This document shows, piece by piece, positions 55,532-63,902 of a stretch of 64,000 bases of DNA. The notes under the pieces are model-generated. The model searched no databases. It had not been told where the DNA came from and saw only the letters and a list, made by a program, of their open reading frames with translations. Numbering within the stretch: position 1 is the first letter of the stretch; every line of letters begins with the position of its first letter. This DNA comes from Streptomyces tsukubensis (GTDB lineage: Bacteria; Actinomycetota; Actinomycetes; Streptomycetales; Streptomycetaceae): the NCBI RefSeq assembly GCF_003932715.1, contig NZ_CP020700.1, positions 7,400,501 through 7,464,500 of the forward strand. Direction: 5' to 3'. The translations under genes and the position numbers were made by a program.

Positions 55532-56814
55532 GGTCGTGGCTCCTTTCCCCGGGAGGTCCCCCGGGCCGGTGGTGCCAGGTCGTCGGCGGGACATCGCCCC
55601 GGCAGTACATGCCGCTCGTGGAACGCCGCCACCGCTTCGGACACACCCCGCGAGGCACCGGCCCGGGGCAGCGCCTCCAGCGCCGCGTCGAAACACGCCA
55701 CGGCCGCGGCGTGCAGCTCCGGATCGCTCAGCCCGTGCCGGGCGGCGTCCAGCCAGAGCGGATTGCGCGGCGCGGGACGCGAGCCGGCCCGCTCCGCCAG
55801 CGGTTTCACGGTCCGGTAGACCCGCTCCGCGGCCTCCGGATCGTCGAACAGGGCGGCCGTGACCGCCAGCGGTACCTGCCAGCCGTCGGCACCGGGCTGG
55901 GCGTCGATCATCCTCAGCTCCAGATGCCCGCGCGGCCGCACCGGCGGAAACAGCGTCGTCAGGTGGTAGTCGAGATCGGCCCGGGTCGGCGGACGGGGCG
56001 CGCCGCTGCGTATCCAGCGGCGGAAGGTGAGCCCCTGCGGACGCTCCCAGGGCCCGTCCGCGGACCGGACCACCATCACCGGCGCGTCCAGCACATGGCC
56101 GGTCCAGGCCGCGCGGGGCTCGCGGTCCAGCGGCGGCGCGATCGGCCGCACCGGGTCCAGCTGCGCCCAGATCGCCTGCCGGGTGGAGCGCCAGCCGGTG
56201 GCCCGCCCCTCCAGCGTGGGGGAGTTGGCGAACGCCGCGGTCAGCACCGCGCCCAGCAGATGCGCGAGCTGCCAGCGCCTGCCGTGGCCGAGCGGCCCCG
56301 GCTCCTCCTCCCCGGCGTCCAGACAGACCTGGATGGAGGCGGAGGAACACATCATGATCCGCCCGCAGGGGCTGGTCCGGTCGAGGTACGCCTCCATCGC
56401 CTCGTAGCGGGGATCCTGCAGCAGCCTGCGGGCCGGCTGCCAGGGGTCGATGCCGATTCCGGCGAGGGTCAGACCGTCCCGGTCCAGCAGGGACCGGACG
56501 GCGCGGAGGTCGGCCGATACGGCGTCGACGCACTCCATCAGGGAGGCCGCCGGGGCCGAACTCAGCTCCAGCTGACCACCGGGCTCCACGGTGACCGCCG
56601 AGGTCAGCGGCAGGGCCCGGGTGCTCTCATGGGCCGCCGTGAGCCGGTCGTCCGGAACGCGGCGGCGGGGGTCGTGCTTCTCGTGGACGAGCCACTCCAG
56701 CTCCACGCCCACCGTCCGGGGCGGGCCGGTCTTGAAGCAGATACATCGGAGGAGATCCTCCGCCTCCGCTTCACCTAGGGGCCGGCTGTTGTCGCCGGCA
56801 TCGGGTGGTCGCAT
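55528..56814 (-). CDS. egtA: ergothioneine-pathway glutamate-cysteine ligase
   Basis: EgtA makes gamma-glutamylcysteine for EgtB. The 428-residue protein has GCS2-like features (VGVELEWLVHEKHDP, TVEPGGQLELSSAPA, MMCSSASIQVCLDAG, ELRMIDAQP). ATG 56814 is preceded by GAGGAG seven bases upstream, so the longer frame to 56838 is not needed. It is the first gene of a four-gene egtABCD operon with overlapping junctions. No egtE (C-S lyase) gene lies in the window. Confidence 0.95.
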   Translation of the reverse strand: MRPPDAGDNSRPLGEAEAEDLLRCICFKTGPPRTVGVELEWLVHEKHDPRRRVPDDRLTAAHESTRALPLTSAVTVEPGGQLELSSAPAASLMECVDAVSADLRAVRSLLDRDGLTLAGIGIDPWQPARRLLQDPRYEAMEAYLDRTSPCGRIMMCSSASIQVCLDAGEEEPGPLGHGRRWQLAHLLGAVLTAAFANSPTLEGRATGWRSTRQAIWAQLDPVRPIAPPLDREPRAAWTGHVLDAPVMVVRSADGPWERPQGLTFRRWIRSGAPRPPTRADLDYHLTTLFPPVRPRGHLELRMIDAQPGADGWQVPLAVTAALFDDPEAAERVYRTVKPLAERAGSRPAPRNPLWLDAARHGLSDPELHAAAVACFDAALEALPRAGASRGVSEAVAAFHERHVLPGRCPADDLAPPARGTSRGKEPRP

Positions 56815-56976
56815 GATCGGCTCCTCTTTCGAAGGCACCCTGCCAACCTAAGGCCACGCCCGCACGGCCGCACAAGGGCGCCTCCGCCCTCCCCGGCCGA
56901 AGGTGCACGGTCGCCGGAACCGTGCACCGGACCGCGGCCGAAAAGGGTTTGCCGCAGTCTTCGCAGGTCGTCGACG

Positions 56977-57819
56977 ATGGCGGCGATGAGTACGCGACTG
57001 AGGGCGATCGCCCGCGAGAACCAGAAAATCGTTGAAGACGGGACCTATCTCACCCCGGACGGCCGCAGGGTCACCCTCGGTGCCCGGCTGGCCAGGGCCC
57101 TCGACGGAACCGTGCTCTACGGCCCCGAACCGCTCTCCGTCACCCCGGACACCGACCGCACCACCCTGATCCGGGTCACCGGGGCGAGCAGTACCACCGC
57201 GGCCATCCGGTTGGCCGATACCGCACCCGAGCCGGTGGCCGTCCTCAGCTTCGCCTCCGCGCGCAACCCGGGCGGCGGCTATGTCAACGGGGCGCATGCG
57301 CAGGAGGAAGCACTCTGCCGGTCCTCCGCGCTCTACCACACCCTGCTGCGCGCCCCCGGCTACTACGCGTACCACCGGGAGAACCGGGACCCCTTCTACT
57401 CGGACCGGGTGATCCACTCGCCCGCCGTCCCCGTCTTCCGCGACCATCGGGACCGGCTCCTCGACACACCCCGTACCGCGGGCTTCCTCACCTCGCCCGC
57501 CCCCAATGCCGGCGTGATAGCCCGCCGGGAGCCGGAGCGCGCCGCGCTGGTCCCCGCCGCACTCGCCCGCCGCGCCGAACGGGTGCTGGAGGTCGCCGTG
57601 GACCGCGGCTACCGCCGACTGGTGCTCGGAGCCTGGGGCTGCGGAGTCTTCCGCAACGACCCGGCGACCGTGGCGGCGGTCTTCCGGGACCTGCTCATGG
57701 ACGGAGGGCGGTTCGCCCGCCACTTCGACGAGGTGGAGTTCGCCGTGCTCGACCGGACCCGCGACCGGACCGTCCTCGGCGCCTTCCGGGCCGCCTTCGA
57801 GGCCCCGGACGCCGACTGA
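56977..57819 (+). CDS. bacterial-type poly(ADP-ribose) glycohydrolase (TIGR02452 family)
   Basis: The 280-residue macrodomain-fold protein carries the PARG signature SARNPGGGYVNGAHAQEEAL, i.e. GGG-x(6-8)-QEE with the catalytic Glu pair, then CRSSALYHTLL, and the C-terminal LVLGAWGCGVFRNDPATVA characteristic of TIGR02452 proteins. Bacterial PARGs remove ADP-ribose polymers from proteins or scavenge them. No PARP or ADP-ribosyltransferase gene is visible nearby. ATG 56977 has AGG about ten bases upstream; ATG 56986 is an alternative. It is divergent from egtA across 162 bases. Confidence 0.92.
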   Translation: MAAMSTRLRAIARENQKIVEDGTYLTPDGRRVTLGARLARALDGTVLYGPEPLSVTPDTDRTTLIRVTGASSTTAAIRLADTAPEPVAVLSFASARNPGGGYVNGAHAQEEALCRSSALYHTLLRAPGYYAYHRENRDPFYSDRVIHSPAVPVFRDHRDRLLDTPRTAGFLTSPAPNAGVIARREPERAALVPAALARRAERVLEVAVDRGYRRLVLGAWGCGVFRNDPATVAAVFRDLLMDGGRFARHFDEVEFAVLDRTRDRTVLGAFRAAFEAPDAD

Positions 57820-57927
57820 AGGCGCGAACACCCGGCCTCCCCAAGGGAGTTGCCGAAGGCTACGGGCGCCGGATCCGGCCATCCGCCCCACGTTGTGCAG
57901 GGTCGTTCTGGAATGATGCCGAGGGCG

Positions 57928-58950
57928 ATGAGCCAGACACCCAAACAGACCGCGGACCGTTCCGTACCCACGAGTGCCGACGTAGCCCGCTTAGCCGGGG
58001 TCTCCCGGGCCACCGTCTCGTACGTCCTCAACAACACGGCATCGGTCCGGATCAGCGAACCGACCCGCCGCCGTGTGCGCGAGGCGGCGGAGGAACTCGG
58101 CTACGTACCCCATGCCGCCGCCCGCAGCCTGCGCGCAGGACACACCCGGATGGTCGTACTGCCCCCGGCGACCCTGCCCGCCGGCCCCCTCTACGGGCGC
58201 TTCCTCGCCGAACTCCAGTCGGCGCTGCGCCGCCTCGACTACACCGTCGTCCACTACGGCAGCCTCGGCCTCGACGGCGACGAGGCGGCCCGCTCCTGGG
58301 CCGAACTCCGGCCGGTCGCGGTCGTCGCCCTCGGCGAGGTCGGCCTCACCCCGCACGGCGTGGACGTCCTCAAACGCTCCGGAGCCCGGGCCGTCGTCAC
58401 CCTCGGCTCCCGCCGGGTGGCCGGCGCGCACTGCTTCGTCATGGACCAGCGGGAGGTCGGCGCCCGCGCCGTCGCCCACCTGGTGGAACGGGGCCGGCGC
58501 GCCATCGGGGTCGTCATGCCGCAGGAATCCGGACTCGAACGCTTCTCCGAACCCCGCATCGAAGGCGCCCGGCGCGCCGCCGCGGCCGCCGGTGCCCGGA
58601 TCGAAGCCCTCCCCCTGCCGTACGAGGAGGAACCCGCCGCCGCCCTCGCCGCCCGCTGGCGCGGCCTCGGTCTGGACGCGGTCTTCACGTACAACGACGA
58701 CTACGCCGTCCTGCTGATGCGCGCCCTCCAGGACGAGGGAATCACCATCCCCGCCGAAACCGCCGTCATAGGCGCCGACGACCTGCTGCTCGGACGGCTC
58801 CAGCGACCCCGGCTGAGCACGGTCCACATCGACCTCGTCACCGGGCGCAAGCTGGCCGAGCTGGTGGACCGGGTGGTGAGGGAACCGGGCGAGGAACCCG
58901 CCGTACACGATCTGATGGGCGCCCGGGCGGTGCACCGCGACTCCACCTGA
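57928..58950 (+). CDS. LacI-family transcriptional regulator
   Basis: The 340-residue protein has the LacI helix-turn-helix and hinge (TSADVARLAGVSRATVSYVL, NNTASVRISEPTRRRV, GYVPHAAARSLRAG) and a periplasmic-binding-protein-type effector domain (VFTYNDDYAVLLMRAL, VIGADDLLLGRLQRPRLSTV). The ligand is unknown. ATG 57928 follows GAGGGCG; in-frame ATGs at 57913 and 57916 are possible. No sugar catabolic genes are adjacent. The closest candidate operator seen in the window is far away at 19989 and is not claimed as its target. Confidence 0.94.
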   Translation: MSQTPKQTADRSVPTSADVARLAGVSRATVSYVLNNTASVRISEPTRRRVREAAEELGYVPHAAARSLRAGHTRMVVLPPATLPAGPLYGRFLAELQSALRRLDYTVVHYGSLGLDGDEAARSWAELRPVAVVALGEVGLTPHGVDVLKRSGARAVVTLGSRRVAGAHCFVMDQREVGARAVAHLVERGRRAIGVVMPQESGLERFSEPRIEGARRAAAAAGARIEALPLPYEEEPAAALAARWRGLGLDAVFTYNDDYAVLLMRALQDEGITIPAETAVIGADDLLLGRLQRPRLSTVHIDLVTGRKLAELVDRVVREPGEEPAVHDLMGARAVHRDST

Positions 58951-59006
58951 CCGGCCGCGGCCCGGTGCACGTGCGGGCCCGGCGCGGCGGCCCTACCGTC
59001 GCACGC

Positions 59007-59276
59007 ATGAGGACACCACCGAAGCGCTTCGAGATCCTCGTCGTGCCCGAACACGTCGTGGGGCACGACGGAACGTTCCGGCCCGAGGACGCCATCCGTT
59101 CGGCCCTCGTCGAGGCGACGGGCGAATGGGGCGCGTCGGGCTATCCGCGCTACGCGGGCCAGGGCGTCGTCGCGGACGTCGACCCGGCCACCCGCACCGT
59201 GGAGGCGGTGCTCGTCGACGGAGCGGAGCTGGACTACGGCCTCACGGTGCGGGTGGTGGACGCGCCCCTGGGGTGA
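59007..59276 (+). CDS. small hypothetical protein (89 aa)
   Basis: ATG 59007 opens an 89-residue soluble acidic protein (FEILVVPEHVVGHDGTFRPE, GYPRYAGQGVVADVDPATR) with good codon bias and mixed alpha/beta character. I recognise no family and no ribosome site is strong. It ends 20 bases before the convergent thioredoxin gene and lies 57 bases after the LacI gene, so co-transcription is possible. Confidence 0.65.
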   Translation: MRTPPKRFEILVVPEHVVGHDGTFRPEDAIRSALVEATGEWGASGYPRYAGQGVVADVDPATRTVEAVLVDGAELDYGLTVRVVDAPLG

Positions 59277-59296
59277 CCGGTCGCGACCGGACGGTG

Positions 59297-59665
59297 TCAC
59301 TTCCCGCCGCCGGCCTCCGCCACGGAACGGTGCACCTCGTCCATGTCGAGCGCCCGGGCCTGACCGATCACGTCCTCCAGGGCGGCCTCCGGCAGGGCGC
59401 CCGGCTGGGCGAACACCGCCACCTTCTCGCGGACGATCATCAGGGTCGGAATGGACCGGATCTCGAACGCGGCGGCCAGCTCCGGCTGCGCCTCGGTGTC
59501 GACCTTGGCGAAGACCAGATCGGGGTGCCGCTCGGCCGCGCCCTCGTAGACCGGGGCGAACTGCCGGCACGGACCGCACCACGAAGCCCAGAAGTCGATC
59601 AGGACGAAGCCGTTCCCGTCGATGACCTCGTCGAAGTTCTCCTTGGTGAGCTCGACAGTGCTCAT
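59297..59665 (-). CDS. thioredoxin
   Basis: The 122-residue protein is a classical thioredoxin: VLIDFWASWCGPCRQFAPVY with the WCGPC redox site, FAKVDTEAQPELAAAFEI and the cis-proline segment SIPTLMIVREK. It reduces protein disulfides in the cytoplasm. GAGGAG lies about eight bases before ATG 59665. It is divergent from a class I pyridine-nucleotide flavoprotein gene; the same pairing occurs, from memory, at SCO0885/SCO0886. Confidence 0.95.
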   Translation of the reverse strand: MSTVELTKENFDEVIDGNGFVLIDFWASWCGPCRQFAPVYEGAAERHPDLVFAKVDTEAQPELAAAFEIRSIPTLMIVREKVAVFAQPGALPEAALEDVIGQARALDMDEVHRSVAEAGGGK

Positions 59666-59919
59666 GACATGCTCCTCTGCTTTCCCGTGTCGGCCGTCCG
59701 GACCGGACCGGCCACTTCCGGCACCGGCGACAACGGCGCCCCCGGCCCGGCTATTCCTGCCCGGGGCCCGCCCCCGTATGTGTGCCGGGCGGCCCGCGGC
59801 TCGCGGATGTCACCACCCCGGGCCACGGGATATGTGATCATCGACGGAAACCGGACATTCCCCGGCGCGGGTGCGGCGTGCAGGGCGCCCGGCAGACGCG
59901 CCGGACCTGGAGGGACACC

Positions 59920-61362
59920 ATGGACAGCACGAGGCCCGAGCCCGTGGAGTACGACGTCGTGGTACTGGGAGCGGGTCCCACCGGGGAGAACGTGGCCGAC
60001 CGGGTCCGGGCGGCGGGTCTGAGCGCAGCCGTCGTGGAGAGCGAACTCGTCGGCGGGGAGTGCTCCTACTGGGCGTGCATGCCCAGCAAGGCCCTGCTCC
60101 GCCCGGCGATCACCCGGGCCGACGCCCGGCGCGTGCCCGGGCTCAGCGGAGCCGTCCAGGGCCCGCTCGACGCCGCGGCCGTCCTCGCCCACCGCGACGA
60201 GTACGCCTCCCACTGGAAGGACGACGGCCAGGTCGCCTGGCTGGACTCGACGGGCGCCCGGTTCTACCGCGGACAGGGCAGGCTGCACGGCCCCCGGAAG
60301 GTCGTCGTCGACAGCTCCGAGGGCGAACACCACGTACTGACCGCCCGCCATGCCGTGGCCGTCTGCACCGGCAGCCGCGCCGTCCTCCCCGACCTGCCCG
60401 GAGTCGCCGGTGCCCGCGTCTGGACCAGCCGGGAGGCCACCAGCGCCCGGGCCGTGCCCGGCCGGCTCGCCGTCGTCGGCGGCGGGGTCGTCGGCGTGGA
60501 GATGGCCACCGCCTGGCAGGCCCTGGGTTCGCAGGTCACCCTGCTCGTCCGCGGTGACGGGCTGCTGCCCCGGATGGAGCCCTTCGTCGGTGAGCACGTC
60601 ACCGCCGCACTCACCGAGGCGGGCGCCGACATCCGTCTGAACACCGACGTCTCCGCCGTCGTCCGCGACGGCGGCAGCGGACCCGTCACCCTCGTCCTGG
60701 CGGACGGCGACCGCATCGAGGCCGACGAGGTCCTCTTCGCCACCGGCCGCGCACCGCGCACCGACGACATCGGCCTGGAGACCATCGGCCTCACACCCGG
60801 CTCGTGGCTCCCCGTCGACGACAGCTGCCGGGTCGACGGCAGCGACTGGCTGTACGCGGTCGGCGACGTCAACCACCGCGCCCTCCTGACCCACCAGGGC
60901 AAATACCAGGCCCGTATCGCCGGAGCCGCCATCGTCGCCCGCGCCCAGGGCGTCCCCCTCCTGGAAACCGACCGCTGGGGCGCCCACAGCGCCACCGCCG
61001 ACACCGCGGGCGCCCCCCAGGTGATCTTCACCGACCCCGAGGCCGCCGCCGTCGGCCTCTCCCTCGCCGAAGCCGAGTCCGCGGGCCACCGGGTCCGCGC
61101 CGTGGACCACGCCATCGACGTGGCCGGCGCCGGCCTCTACGCCGACGGCTACCGCGGCCACGCCCGGATGGTCGTCGACCTGGACCGCGAGATCGTCCTC
61201 GGCGTCACCTTCGTCGGCCCGGGCGTCGGCGAACTGCTCCACTCGGCAACGGTCGCCGTGGTCGGCGAGGTCCCGATCGACCGCTTGTGGCACGCGGTTC
61301 CGCCGTACCCGACGATCAGCGAGATCTGGCTGAGGCTGCTGGAGGCGTACAGGCAGGGGTAG
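59920..61362 (+). CDS. class I pyridine nucleotide-disulfide-type flavoprotein (lipoamide dehydrogenase-like)
   Basis: The 480-residue protein has the FAD site YDVVVLGAGPTGENVADRV, a variant redox box GGECSYWACMPSKALLRP in which the two Cys are separated by SYWA, the NAD(P)H site LAVVGGGVVGVEMATAWQ, and LYAVGDVNHRALLTHQGKYQ. The C-terminal catalytic His-Glu element of true disulfide reductases (H-P-T-x-x-E) reads PYPTISE, so the His is absent. It is probably a reductase or dehydrogenase with altered acceptor specificity. GGAGGGACACC precedes the ATG. Confidence 0.9.
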   Translation: MDSTRPEPVEYDVVVLGAGPTGENVADRVRAAGLSAAVVESELVGGECSYWACMPSKALLRPAITRADARRVPGLSGAVQGPLDAAAVLAHRDEYASHWKDDGQVAWLDSTGARFYRGQGRLHGPRKVVVDSSEGEHHVLTARHAVAVCTGSRAVLPDLPGVAGARVWTSREATSARAVPGRLAVVGGGVVGVEMATAWQALGSQVTLLVRGDGLLPRMEPFVGEHVTAALTEAGADIRLNTDVSAVVRDGGSGPVTLVLADGDRIEADEVLFATGRAPRTDDIGLETIGLTPGSWLPVDDSCRVDGSDWLYAVGDVNHRALLTHQGKYQARIAGAAIVARAQGVPLLETDRWGAHSATADTAGAPQVIFTDPEAAAVGLSLAEAESAGHRVRAVDHAIDVAGAGLYADGYRGHARMVVDLDREIVLGVTFVGPGVGELLHSATVAVVGEVPIDRLWHAVPPYPTISEIWLRLLEAYRQG

Positions 61363-61382
61363 CCGACCGGGGCCTTACTAGG

Positions 61383-61410
61383 CGCCCCGCCGGCAGAAGC
61401 AGGCGGGGCG
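61383..61410 (+). terminator. hairpin terminator after the flavoprotein gene
   Basis: A 9-bp stem CGCCCCGCC / GGCGGGGCG with a ten-base loop begins 21 bases after the stop codon. Confidence 0.65.
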
Positions 61411-61855
61411 GTCAGACGACGGTGGGCCGGGGACTGGGTAGCTCATAAGGTGCTCGGTCCGGGGCTCGCCCTCTTGCGCAATGCTCTGTCCGGAAAGCAT
61501 CGAGAGCGATGTGTGACGCGTGCGCTTCAGGTACTGGCACACGTCGGGCCCTCAGGTCGGGTAGCCCGATCTCCGCGATGTCCCACGGGGGGCTCCGGGG
61601 CGGAGAGCGCCGATCCCCGTGGTGAGTGATGCGCGAGAGTGACGAGGGTCGCTCAACTTCCCATGACGGATGTCCATCACAGCCAGGGCGACGCCGTTTC
61701 CATGAGGGCGCCCACAGTGCTGGCGGGGCGATGCCGCATGGTGACCTCGGCTGGTCCGGCCTGGAGTCTCCCTGTTGACGGTCCCGCTGCTGTCGCTTCT
61801 TCGGTGGGAAGTGGCCCACGGCCTGAACGAAGCGGGAAGCGGATGGTTGGGAACC
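61411..61855. other. gene-free accessory stretch
   Basis: No intact gene is supported. On the minus strand around 61430-61600 the frame DIAEIGLPDLRARRVPVPEA is coding-like but has no start or family I can name and ends at 61412. Base composition falls towards the hairpin at 61.9 kb, unlike the conserved genes to the left. Confidence 0.35.
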
Positions 61856-61936
61856 GATCTCTTTGGGTGCCGTTGTCGACCGTACCCAAAGAGATCGCGA
61901 GAAATGTATTAATTCTCGCGATCTCTTTGGGTACGG
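61856..61936. repeat. large perfect hairpin with a third flanking copy of its core
   Basis: Positions 61880-61903 and 61913-61936 are perfect 24-bp inverted arms (core GATCTCTTTGGGTAC in the right arm) around a nine-base AT-rich loop ATGTATTAA. A third copy of the core, GATCTCTTTGGGTGC, lies at 61856-61870. The moderate GC of the arms stands out against the 70 percent GC background. It could be a multi-site operator, a structured RNA or an end of a mobile element; no protein context decides. Confidence 0.85.
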
Positions 61937-62033
61937 ATTCCTTGAACCCTCCTGTCCCGGAACCTCTGGGAGCGGTCGGCCATCGGCATGGTTTCTGTAG
62001 GAGTGAACGCATGCAGTTCATGACCTCTGTAAG

Positions 62034-62123
62034 GGAGGAATCCCCGCTTGGGCGGGGAATGCGACGGTTCGAAGCAGCCGACGCAATGAGATCGGGGATC
62101 ATCCCCGCCTGTGCGGGGACCTG
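62034..62123 (-). CRISPR. two-repeat type I-E CRISPR remnant
   Basis: On the + strand 62095-62123 begins GGGATCATCCCCGCCTGTGC, the complement of the actinobacterial type I-E repeat (GGTCCCCGC ... GCGGGGATGATCCC). Exactly 61 bases to the left, 62034-62062 is a degenerate copy sharing ATCCCCGC-T-G-GCGGGGA. The 32-base interval (62063-62094) is the standard I-E spacer length. The degenerate repeat lies at the expected trailing end, so any leader would be to the right on the minus strand. No cas genes are in the window. Confidence 0.75.
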
Positions 62124-62239
62124 AGCTTGACAGAGATGCTAGCAGCTAAACCTCGTGACCAATAGGAGCGGTCGGAGTCTGTGCAGGGGGACCCTGCGCG
62201 CCTGGTGGTCTTTCGATATCTTGGCAAGAGGGGGTTGAT

Positions 62240-62839
62240 GTGGTGGGCTCGAAGCTATTGATCTGCTCGTGTGTTACGCGGGGAGCCATCTTGAGAAAGT
62301 TCCTATCAGATTGTTGGTTGGACTCGCATGAGGGGGCCGAGCCCCATATTTTGAAGAAGAGGTTCCCAGGTCGTGCAGAACAGGTCGGCCGAGCCCGCGA
62401 CTGGACACGGGGCGAGTTGCAGGGTGAACCATTTTTGGATGACGCATTATTTATTGTGGGCGAGTTGAGTGCGAACGCCGTCATACATACTGCCAGCGGA
62501 TTGGCTTCCGGTGAATTCTGTCTGGAGTTCGGGGTGTCGGAGCGGGTCTTTACCTTGTCGGTTGTGGACGAGGGTGGAACGGATGGCACTCCTCGCTGGA
62601 AAGGCTATGACGGTGAGGCTGAGAATGGGCGAGGTCTTGAAATCGTCTTGGGTCTTGTCGGTCGGGTCGTGATTCACCGAGCCTCCGCTGGGTTGAGGGT
62701 CGCTGTAGATTTTCAGCGCGCCTCAGACTCTCCGGAGCCGGGGCCCGAGCGAGGGCCGGAAACGCCAAATCCGCTCCGATCAGCCGTTCGGTGGTTGGGT
62801 TCCGCCTGTGCGTCACTGTTCCGTCCGCGTCCCCGGTGA
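62240..62839 (+). CDS. RsbW-like ATP-binding protein, lower-GC
   Basis: The 199-residue protein has an HATPase_c anti-sigma-type fold: RFPGRAEQVGRARDWTRGEL, N-box FIVGELSANAVIHTASG, DEGGTDG and GRGLEIVLGLVG. Such Streptomyces proteins are kinase-like regulators, often orphan. The codon usage has many A/T third positions (for example a run of ATTTTTGG, TTATTTATT), unlike neighbouring genes, suggesting recent acquisition. GTG 62240 follows GAGGGGG; GTG 62243 is equivalent. The C-terminal 45 residues are Pro/Arg-rich and disordered. Confidence 0.8.
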   Translation: MVGSKLLICSCVTRGAILRKFLSDCWLDSHEGAEPHILKKRFPGRAEQVGRARDWTRGELQGEPFLDDALFIVGELSANAVIHTASGLASGEFCLEFGVSERVFTLSVVDEGGTDGTPRWKGYDGEAENGRGLEIVLGLVGRVVIHRASAGLRVAVDFQRASDSPEPGPERGPETPNPLRSAVRWLGSACASLFRPRPR

Positions 62840-62940
62840 CGGCCCGGGGCGCCCTGTCGGCCACCGTGTTCACCACCGCACACACTTGACTGTCGTGGCC
62901 AACGAGGCAACGCCCGAGGGGCCGCTGACACAAGGAGCCG

Positions 62941-63135
62941 ATGGCCCGTTCCGCAGACATGTCCGCATCCAACCACCCTGCGCCGACACTCCCTTTCTCC
63001 ATCAGATGGTTGCCGATGCGATGTACGTCATGTGACGGCAAGGGGTCGCTGACTTCATACGTAAAGGGACGAGGACAGGGATGCTCGCCGGATTCCAGAA
63101 CCTCAGTTTCCGCATGTCCGTGCCGTCGCTGCTGA
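62941..63135 (+). CDS. possible small cysteine-containing protein (64 aa)
   Basis: ATG 62941 sits three bases after AAGGAG and opens a 64-codon frame containing MRCTSCDGKG, a CxxCxGxG unit as in DnaJ-type zinc fingers, with more Cys at the end. The rest is Ser/Arg-rich. The ribosome site is good, but composition is not convincing and another short frame (63081-63233) overlaps it, so this is tentative. Confidence 0.3.
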   Translation: MARSADMSASNHPAPTLPFSIRWLPMRCTSCDGKGSLTSYVKGRGQGCSPDSRTSVSACPCRRC

Positions 63136-63490
63136 TGCTGTGGTGGGCAGGGCAGAATGGAGATGTCCCAGGTCTATCGGAGGCCGGTATGGTGTGTCCT
63201 TTGCGGCGGCTGCTGGAGACGTACCGGGGTTGAGCACGCACGGTGGCTGCTGCGGAGTGCGCGTTACGGCTCGAACTGTGATCCAACGTCCCTCCGAGGT
63301 CGTGGCGGATGCCTCGCCGGAGTCCGCCGTCACCGGCTCGCCGGCCGCACGGTGCGCAGCCCCTGGTCCCAGCGGCGTTCGTGCCGCTGGTTGCCGTCCG
63401 GGTCCGGCAGCACATGCTCGGCGGGGACGATCAGTGCCGCTCCCGGGCCGACGGGGACGACGACCTGCGCCCGGGGGCTACCCGAGGCGG

Positions 63491-63664
63491 ATGGACTGGC
63501 AACAGCCCCGGCCCGTCCTCTTCGTCCGCGGCCACACCGCCTACATCAGCGAACCCGCCGAGCGCCGGATACATGCCTTCGACATCGCATCGGGCAAGAA
63601 GCAGGCAACCGTCACCCTGCCCGAGGAGACCAACGAGCTGACCGGCGTCACCACTGACCACTGA
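63491..63664 (+). pseudogene. C-terminal fragment of a beta-propeller/AztD-like protein
   Basis: From 63491 the frame reads RPVLFVRGHTAYISEPAERR, then IHAFDIASGKKQATVTLPEE, then TNELTGV, ending at 63664. This is the closing blade and C terminus of secreted YncE- or AztD-type repeat proteins. Upstream the same frame becomes low-complexity and no preceding blades are visible, so only the 3' end of a gene survives. The metallochaperone comparison is from memory and tentative. Confidence 0.45.
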
Positions 63665-63679
63665 CCACTGACCACTGAC
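63652..63679 (+). repeat. four tandem CACTGAC repeats
   Basis: The heptamer CACTGAC occurs four times head to tail, spanning the stop codon of the gene fragment that ends at 63664. This is likely slippage or a scar of rearrangement. Confidence 0.75.
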
Positions 63680-63902
63680 CGGACACACGGACCGTCGGGA
63701 GAACGGGAGTTGTCCGCCTCGTCGACCAGAACTCCGGCAGCGGGAAACGGATCACCGTACGCACGGACCGCCTCGACGGGGCTCCCCCGGGCCCGGCCGC
63801 CGAACCCCACAGGACGACGGCCCGCACTGATGGGGCGGGTTCCCCGTCCGCTCGGTGCGACGCGCCCAGGATTCGGCCGCCGGGTTGGCACAGAATGGAG
63901 AC

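Noticed and set aside
61639..62124. A 161-codon + frame across the hairpin and CRISPR remnant
   Set aside because: It translates the CRISPR repeat into the well-known spurious peptide ending IIPACAGT and runs through the large hairpin, so it is not a gene.
63081..63233. A 50-codon + frame behind GAGGACAGGG
   Set aside because: It overlaps another short frame, has no recognisable features and lies in a region of gene debris; too weak to annotate.
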